Source of the DNA: Clostridia bacterium
Lineage (GTDB): Bacteria > Bacillota > Clostridia > Oscillospirales > Acutalibacteraceae
NCBI GenBank assembly: GCA_017465825.1
Contig: JAFTVI010000017.1
Location: 100,913-164,912, forward strand
DNA length: 64,000 nucleotides
Direction: 5' to 3'
Under the pieces are notes generated by a model. The model was not told the DNA's origin. It saw only the letters and a list, made by a program, of their open reading frames with translations, and did not search any database. This document shows positions 59,659 through 64,000 of this stretch, piece by piece (within the stretch, counting starts at the first letter, position 1; each line of letters begins with the position of its first letter). The translations under genes were made by a program, and so were the position numbers.

Positions 59659-60740
59659 AAAAAATCGGAAGACAGGTGCTTTTTATTGGCACGGACAACA
59701 ACAATCCAAGAAACGGCGAGGGCTCATTCATAAGGTTGAACGACGGTTCAATTATGTTCGGTTACACAGAATTCTCAGGTAATGACAGTTGTGATGATGA
59801 CGCCCAAGCAAGGATTTGTGCAGTAATATCAACAGATGAAGGCGAAAACTGGAGTGAGAAAAAGGTACTGTTCAACAAGCCTGAGAATGCAAAAAATATT
59901 ATGTGTTTATCATTTCTTCGTATGAATAACGGCGATATCGGAGCTTTTTACATAATTAAAAATGCTGACGGCACAGACCAAATAGTATTAACACGCTCTG
60001 CCGACGAGGGCGCAAGCTGGAGCGAACCTGTAAACTGTCTTGCGTGCATTGAAATACCTGATTATTATGTAATTAACAATGACCGCGTTCTGAAAATGAT
60101 GAACGGCAGAATTATATTACCTTTGGCAAGACATACAGTCATCCCTGATCCCGATACTTTTATGCCCGGTGATCTTTGTTTTGTATATTCTGATGACGAC
60201 GGAATAACTTGGACAAAAACAGAAACGGAACTGCTCAATCCTTTCAAGAACAATCCCGACGGTTATGAAGAACCGGGACTTTACGAGCTTGCAGACGGGC
60301 GTTTATGGTGCTACATACGGACAAACACAGGATTTCAATATGAATGTTTTTCATCCGACTGCGGACTTACCTGGACTATTCCCGAGCCCAATCTATTCTT
60401 TTCGTCACCCTGCTCTCCTATGGTTGTTAAAGATTGCGGCGAACTTACCGCAGCGATATTCAATCCTGTTCCCGAACACATTCTGCGCAACGATAAAGAG
60501 AACGATCTTTGGGGGCGTACTCCCTACATAATGGCTGTAAGCAATGACAGAGGAAAAACATTCAGCAGAGAAAACCTGTTTTATCTTGAGGATGACCTTA
60601 ATAACGGCTACTGCTACCCTGCCGTATTCGATGGCGGTGACTATATGCTGTTAGCATATTATCACAGTAATAATTCCGGTGTCTGCCTAAACAGCACAAA
60701 AATAATCAAGATAATGTATGAGGAAATTAAATCTAATTAA
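59655..60740 (+). CDS. sialidase-like (BNR/Asp-box) protein
   Basis: A 361-residue six-bladed beta-propeller protein without signal peptide. Five Asp-box motifs (S-x-D-x-G-x-x-W/F) are visible: STDEGENWS, SADEGASWS, SDDDGITWT, SSDCGLTWT, SNDRGKTFS. It opens with NNPRNGEGSFIRLNDG. Relatives include exo-alpha-sialidases and other intracellular glycosidases; catalytic Arg triad assignment is not secure, so the activity is unproven. ATG 59655 is coupled to the glycosylase stop. Confidence 0.85.
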   Translation: MKKIGRQVLFIGTDNNNPRNGEGSFIRLNDGSIMFGYTEFSGNDSCDDDAQARICAVISTDEGENWSEKKVLFNKPENAKNIMCLSFLRMNNGDIGAFYIIKNADGTDQIVLTRSADEGASWSEPVNCLACIEIPDYYVINNDRVLKMMNGRIILPLARHTVIPDPDTFMPGDLCFVYSDDDGITWTKTETELLNPFKNNPDGYEEPGLYELADGRLWCYIRTNTGFQYECFSSDCGLTWTIPEPNLFFSSPCSPMVVKDCGELTAAIFNPVPEHILRNDKENDLWGRTPYIMAVSNDRGKTFSRENLFYLEDDLNNGYCYPAVFDGGDYMLLAYYHSNNSGVCLNSTKIIKIMYEEIKSN

Positions 60741-60764
60741 ATAGAAATAAAAGGGCTGTAAATA

Positions 60765-61709
60765 ATGTTTGAACTTATACAAGTTTGTAATGAGAATTTA
60801 TTGCATTACTGTGAATATGAAAAAGCATTTAATACTGATTTGAATCAATACCAATCGAGAATTTATCCATTAAAGGATGCAGAGCATCTTCGTTGGTATC
60901 ACATTCGTGCGGACAAAAAATATATCGGAGCAATATGGCTGGAGAAATCTGCACCTGATGATTTTGCGGTTCTTGGCATTTTTATTGCAGATAAAAATTT
61001 CCGCGATAAAGGCATCGGGAAAAGAGCTATTGAACAGATTATCGAAAATGATTTGCAATTTATAAATACCGACAAGATTGTTCTTCGTGTTCGAGAAGAA
61101 AATAAGCGTGCAATTGCTTGCTACAATAGTGTAGGTTTTAAAGAAACTTTGAAATACAAAAAAGAAAAATTAAACATTGTTGAAATGATTTGGGAGAAAT
61201 CGGTAAGATTCACTTACCTAAACAAAGCAAATTTAAAAACAGTAGCATCGGATATATTTAACATTCTTGCAGATAATATGGAAATAATAGCACCTACAGG
61301 CAACAAAAGAGAAGATGATTTTAAATGCTGGTGTGAAGGTATAAGTAAAAGTCTGCAAAAAGATAAAAGACAGATTATTCTCATAATGTGCAATCTGAAA
61401 ATAATAGGATATTTTCAATATTACATAAATGAAAGTACATTTGTTATGGAAGAAATCCAAATCAAATCCTCTTATCAAGGCAGAAATATATTCAGGGAGC
61501 TATACGGCTATATAATCACAAACATTAATGAAAATATTAAGTATGTTGAGGCTTATGCAAATAAGGCAAACGTAAAATCAATCGGAATCTTGGAACACAT
61601 AGGGCTCACAAAAATCGGGATGAATAAAAACGGAAACAGTTTTCATTTCAGAGGTAAATATGAAGACCTGTTAAAATGGTATGAAAGTAAAGGTGACAAA
61701 AAGTGTTAG
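60765..61709 (+). CDS. double GNAT acetyltransferase
   Basis: A 314-residue protein made of two GNAT domains. The N-terminal one (about 1-145) has IFIADKNFRDKGIGKRAI and ENKRAIACYNSVGF, a complete acetyl-CoA site. The C-terminal one (about 150-305) is degenerate in motif A (IQIKSSYQGRNIFRELY) but keeps NVKSIGILEHIGL. Such tandem GNATs are common in clostridia; the target is unknown. 24 bp after the sialidase-like gene. Confidence 0.85.
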   Translation: MFELIQVCNENLLHYCEYEKAFNTDLNQYQSRIYPLKDAEHLRWYHIRADKKYIGAIWLEKSAPDDFAVLGIFIADKNFRDKGIGKRAIEQIIENDLQFINTDKIVLRVREENKRAIACYNSVGFKETLKYKKEKLNIVEMIWEKSVRFTYLNKANLKTVASDIFNILADNMEIIAPTGNKREDDFKCWCEGISKSLQKDKRQIILIMCNLKIIGYFQYYINESTFVMEEIQIKSSYQGRNIFRELYGYIITNINENIKYVEAYANKANVKSIGILEHIGLTKIGMNKNGNSFHFRGKYEDLLKWYESKGDKKC

Positions 61710-61807
61710 ACTTTGAAAAAACCGGTGTAACACTCATTGAGATAATAAAACCACCAAAGGATTACTTTGCCTATCGCGAAGATATGCAAAAAACAGAGGA
61801 TTTATAA
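61703..61807 (+). CDS. 34-residue ORF, probable gene remnant
   Basis: A GTG-initiated frame overlapping the end of the double GNAT gene, reading LDFEKTGVTLIEIIKPPKDYFAYREDMQKTEDL. It looks like the C-terminal end of a longer enzyme rather than a free gene. No ribosome binding site. Its reading frame is different from both neighbours. Confidence 0.3.
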   Translation: MLDFEKTGVTLIEIIKPPKDYFAYREDMQKTEDL

Positions 61808-61810
61808 ATT

Positions 61811-62266
61811 ATGTTTAAACAATTAAAAACCAAATACAGAAAAATGACGGAGAACGATATAAATAATATCGTTCCGTTGTATATTGACTATTATAATAAC
61901 CGCGAGGATGCGGAATGGACGGAAGAATCCACATACAAAAGGATTCATCAGGTATTAAGCAAAGAAGATTCCTATTGTTTGGTATGGGAATACAACAATG
62001 ATATTATTGCTTTTGCTATGGGTTATTTCGAACAGTATGATGATTGCTTTGCATACGATTTGGTTGAAATCGTTGTTGCAACACCGTTTCAAAACAAGGG
62101 GTACGGCACTGTTTTTATGAAGCAATTAGAAGACTGTGTAAAAAACGAAGGTGCAATGCTGATCCAACTGCAATCTGTTAATGATGATTTACATAATCAT
62201 TTTTACGGTAAGTTAGGCTATAAAAATGCAACTAATTTAGTGCTAAAAACAAAAATGCTATCGTAA
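61811..62266 (+). CDS. GNAT-family N-acetyltransferase
   Basis: A 151-residue acetyltransferase. Motif A is VEIVVATPFQNKGYGTVFMKQL and motif B LHNHFYGKLGYKNA. The substrate is unknown. It is the third GNAT gene in 5 kb. Confidence 0.85.
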   Translation: MFKQLKTKYRKMTENDINNIVPLYIDYYNNREDAEWTEESTYKRIHQVLSKEDSYCLVWEYNNDIIAFAMGYFEQYDDCFAYDLVEIVVATPFQNKGYGTVFMKQLEDCVKNEGAMLIQLQSVNDDLHNHFYGKLGYKNATNLVLKTKMLS

Positions 62267-62283
62267 AGATTTGAGGTGATTCT

Positions 62284-63024
62284 ATGATAACTATCGGAAG
62301 AACTATCAGGTGGTTAAATAATTATACAGATGAAGTGAATTTTTGCAAGGAAAACGGTTTTGATTTTATGCAGATCTGGTTTAAAGACGGACAGATTGTT
62401 TTATCCAATATACCTGAACCTAAAATAATAGAATTCATAAAAAATATCGGTTTTCCTATTATCTTTCACGCTGTTTTTACTCCCGCAGATTTTGATTTAT
62501 ATGGTGATACATTGCTCGATATGGTTGAATATCTGGGTGATAACGAAGTCATAATTCATCCTGTTTATGACAAATATTTGGTAACTGAAAAAACAGAACT
62601 TGAGCTTATAGAAAAAGCAATCAAGTTTTCTAAAAAAGCTAAAAGCAGAGGAATTACTTGGTATTTAGAAAATAACAGTATTATTGATAAATTCCATTAT
62701 AAACAAGATGAATTAAAAATGTTGTTTAATGCAGACAGTTATGCTGAACAGATTTTGGATATTGCACATATTGATAATTACGAACATCTTAAAGAAATAA
62801 TTGATGTAAAATATCCGAAGTGCCTGCACGTTGCAGGAAAACATTTCAAAAAAGAACACGAGCATTTGTCGCTGACCCAAGGTGATATTAATTACGACCT
62901 TGTATTCAAAAAGTATTTGCAGGATTTTGACGGAAGAATCATTCTTGAGGTTATTGATATCGATAAAGAGATTATCAGGTCAAAAGAGATTATTGAAAAT
63001 GTTGTCAAGCAAATATATGCATAA
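62284..63024 (+). CDS. sugar phosphate isomerase/epimerase-like TIM barrel
   Basis: A 246-residue barrel related to AP_endonuc_2 proteins: FDFMQIWFKDGQ, PIIFHAVFTPADFD, VIIHPVYDKY, TWYLENNS, ILDIAHIDNY, LHVAGKHFKKEHEHLSL and IILEVIDID at successive strand ends. Metal ligands are partly conserved. GAGGTGA precedes the ATG. It closes the cluster that began with the TIM barrel at 56636. Confidence 0.8.
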   Translation: MITIGRTIRWLNNYTDEVNFCKENGFDFMQIWFKDGQIVLSNIPEPKIIEFIKNIGFPIIFHAVFTPADFDLYGDTLLDMVEYLGDNEVIIHPVYDKYLVTEKTELELIEKAIKFSKKAKSRGITWYLENNSIIDKFHYKQDELKMLFNADSYAEQILDIAHIDNYEHLKEIIDVKYPKCLHVAGKHFKKEHEHLSLTQGDINYDLVFKKYLQDFDGRIILEVIDIDKEIIRSKEIIENVVKQIYA

Positions 63025-63064
63025 CGTAATTTATTGCTTTGGTAGAAATTCCACCAATCAAAAT

Positions 63065-63112
63065 GAGTGTACCAAAGCGAAAGATGGTTTTTTTGGTACA
63101 CTCTTGTTATTT
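63065..63112 (+). terminator. intrinsic terminator
   Basis: Perfect 12-bp arms GAGTGTACCAAA (63065-63076) and TTTGGTACACTC (63092-63103), followed by TTGTTATTT. Confidence 0.8.
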
Positions 63113-63125
63113 AAACAAAAAATGC

Positions 63126-63154
63126 TTGACTAACTGAATCAAATGATATATAAT
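63126..63154 (+). promoter_or_regulatory. promoter of tRNA-Pro
   Basis: TTGACT (63126-63131), 17-bp spacer, perfect TATAAT (63149-63154). Confidence 0.85.
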
Positions 63155-63176
63155 AGTTTGGTCAGTTTAAATTTAT

Positions 63177-63253
63177 CGGGGTGTGGCGAAGTTTGGTATC
63201 GCGCTTGGTTCGGGACCAAGAGGTCGTGGGTTCGAATCCCGTCACTCCGACCA
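63177..63253 (+). tRNA. tRNA-Pro (CGG anticodon)
   Basis: A 77-nt cloverleaf with encoded CCA. Acceptor CGGGGTG pairs with CACTCCG (one G-U), anticodon CGG at 63211-63213 in loop TTCGGGA, T-arm GGGTTCGAATCCC. Own promoter and terminator. A mobile-element recombinase gene ends about 100 bp downstream. Confidence 0.95.
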
Positions 63254-63255
63254 TA

Positions 63256-63298
63256 GTGAGTATTCATAACACAAGTGAATACTCACTTTTCTTTTTTA
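63256..63298 (+). terminator. terminator of tRNA-Pro
   Basis: Perfect 11-bp arms GTGAGTATTCA (63256-63266) and TGAATACTCAC (63276-63286), then TTTTCTTTTTT. Confidence 0.92.
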
Positions 63299-63329
63299 CA
63301 TTTCCTCATAGTTAAATTTGTTATGTATC

Positions 63330-63356
63330 GAGCAGGTTTTGAGCCTGCTCTTTTTT
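63330..63356. terminator. intrinsic terminator beside the recombinase gene
   Basis: GAGCAGG (63330-63336) and CCTGCTC (63344-63350), then six T on the plus strand. No plus-strand gene needs it, so it may mark the end of the mobile element or act weakly on the minus strand. Confidence 0.6.
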
Positions 63357-63357
63357 G

Positions 63358-64000
63358 TTATGCCGTGAGATATTCAACGGCTACGCCTTGTCTTGCTTCA
63401 AGGACTATATTTTCCTCTTTAACAGGATTTTCAATAACCCCGATAAAGCGGTAATGGATTATGATTTTTTGTGTTTTGTTTTTACCTTTACCCTCAATGG
63501 AATAAACTTCAATTTTCTCAATAAGTTCATTTAAGAGTGCAGGTGTAAGCGTTTCCATCTGCATAAACTTACGGACGGCTAATGTGAATTGCTCTTTGCT
63601 TGTGCGAAGATTTTCGATTTCTGAAAGTTCTTCTTGGTATTGCCTGATTTTTAGTTTCAGCTCGTCACGCTCTGCTTCATACTTCTGTGATAACTGCATA
63701 AAGCTTTCTTCATTGACTATTCCGTTGATATGCTTTTCAAAGAGCTTTTCGTACAGCATAGCAATTTCTTTTGTTCTTGCCATTGCTTTATCAATACTGC
63801 TTTCAAGAAACTTTTGCTGATTGAGTATATTCTTGTTTGTCTTAGCTTCAAGAATATCAGCAAAGGCTTCTTCGTCTTCAATGAGAAAACTTGCAAGACT
63901 TCTAAGTTCAAGCATAACAATCTGCTCCAAAGAATCAGCTCTGACATAGTGTGTGCCCTCGCATGTGCCTCTGCGACCTTTGTAATTGGAACACATAAAA
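63358..64000 (-). CDS. large serine recombinase, C-terminal part (cut by window edge)
   Basis: At least 212 residues of the C-terminal half of a TnpX/Tn4451-type large serine recombinase. The visible part opens in the zinc-ribbon (MCSNYKGRRGTCEGTHYVR, including a Cys pair), then ADSLEQIVMLELRSL, a long coiled coil (about 80-150 of the visible part) and a DUF4368-like tail (LIEKIEVYSIEGKGKNKTQKIIIHYRFIG). The frame stays open through 64000, so catalytic serine and most of the gene lie outside. These enzymes move transposons and integrative elements. Confidence 0.9.
   Translation of the reverse strand, partial: FMCSNYKGRRGTCEGTHYVRADSLEQIVMLELRSLASFLIEDEEAFADILEAKTNKNILNQQKFLESSIDKAMARTKEIAMLYEKLFEKHINGIVNEESFMQLSQKYEAERDELKLKIRQYQEELSEIENLRTSKEQFTLAVRKFMQMETLTPALLNELIEKIEVYSIEGKGKNKTQKIIIHYRFIGVIENPVKEENIVLEARQGVAVEYLTA

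Overview
The window reads as chromosomal DNA of a low-GC, endospore-forming anaerobic Firmicute, most likely a gut or rumen clostridium of the Ruminococcaceae/Oscillospiraceae type. The evidence is the complete spoIIIA operon (AA to AH), the class III anaerobic ribonucleotide reductase NrdD/NrdG, many AGGAGG-type ribosome binding sites with several TTG/GTG starts, and glycan-directed genes (GH3 with reversed domains, GH38, NagA, sialidase-like protein). Species cannot be fixed from sequence alone.

Layout. (1) 1-4.5 kb, minus: polA, an arginine/tyrosine-phosphatase-RimI fusion, tsaD. (2) 4.6-13.7 kb: dusB, a GPH sugar symporter (minus), a small basic protein, the SRP RNA, then dnaX-ybaB-recR, an FGGY sugar kinase with an unknown partner, and a cytidylate-kinase-like protein. 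(3) 13.7-29.8 kb, minus: one long run, spoIIIAA-AH, nusB, a TsaD-like paralogue, xseA, xseB, ispA, dxs, tlyA, nadK, argR, recN, a TIM-barrel protein and tyrS. A candidate sigma-E promoter precedes spoIIIAA and a separate vegetative promoter precedes nusB. (4) 29.8-46.4 kb: NifU-like protein, GH38, HTH regulator, PAP2 phosphatase, secreted beta-helix protein, NUDIX, nrdD-nrdG facing a Crp/Fnr regulator with NrdR-like boxes between them, a 304-bp palindromic insertion-like element, a ceramidase-like protein, nagA, ung and GH3. (5) 46.5-52.2 kb, accessory: two tRNAs, an IS3-family element, a zinc-finger-repeat nuclease candidate, a frameshifted FRG gene, a hairpin/GAAATC repeat array, and four promoter-hairpin-T-tract units that look like small RNA genes. 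(6) 52.2-64 kb: lipoprotein, MecA-like adaptor, two tandem EEP hydrolases, MGMT, QueH, then a loose series of small enzymes (two TIM barrels, GNATs, radical SAM, hypoxanthine-DNA glycosylase, sialidase-like), tRNA-Pro and the C-terminal part of a large serine recombinase cut by the window edge.

How the parts fit. Regions 1-3 are core replication, translation, isoprenoid and sporulation functions in compact operons with 4-bp stop/start overlaps. Region 4 is catabolic and anaerobic metabolism with single-gene promoters and strong terminators. Regions 5 and 6 are variable: mobile elements, broken genes and structured RNA. The observations most worth following are the four-unit small-RNA cluster (about 50991-52012), two leader-peptide/terminator units (upstream of ung and of the TIM-barrel gene at 56636), and the palindromic element at 40129-40432.
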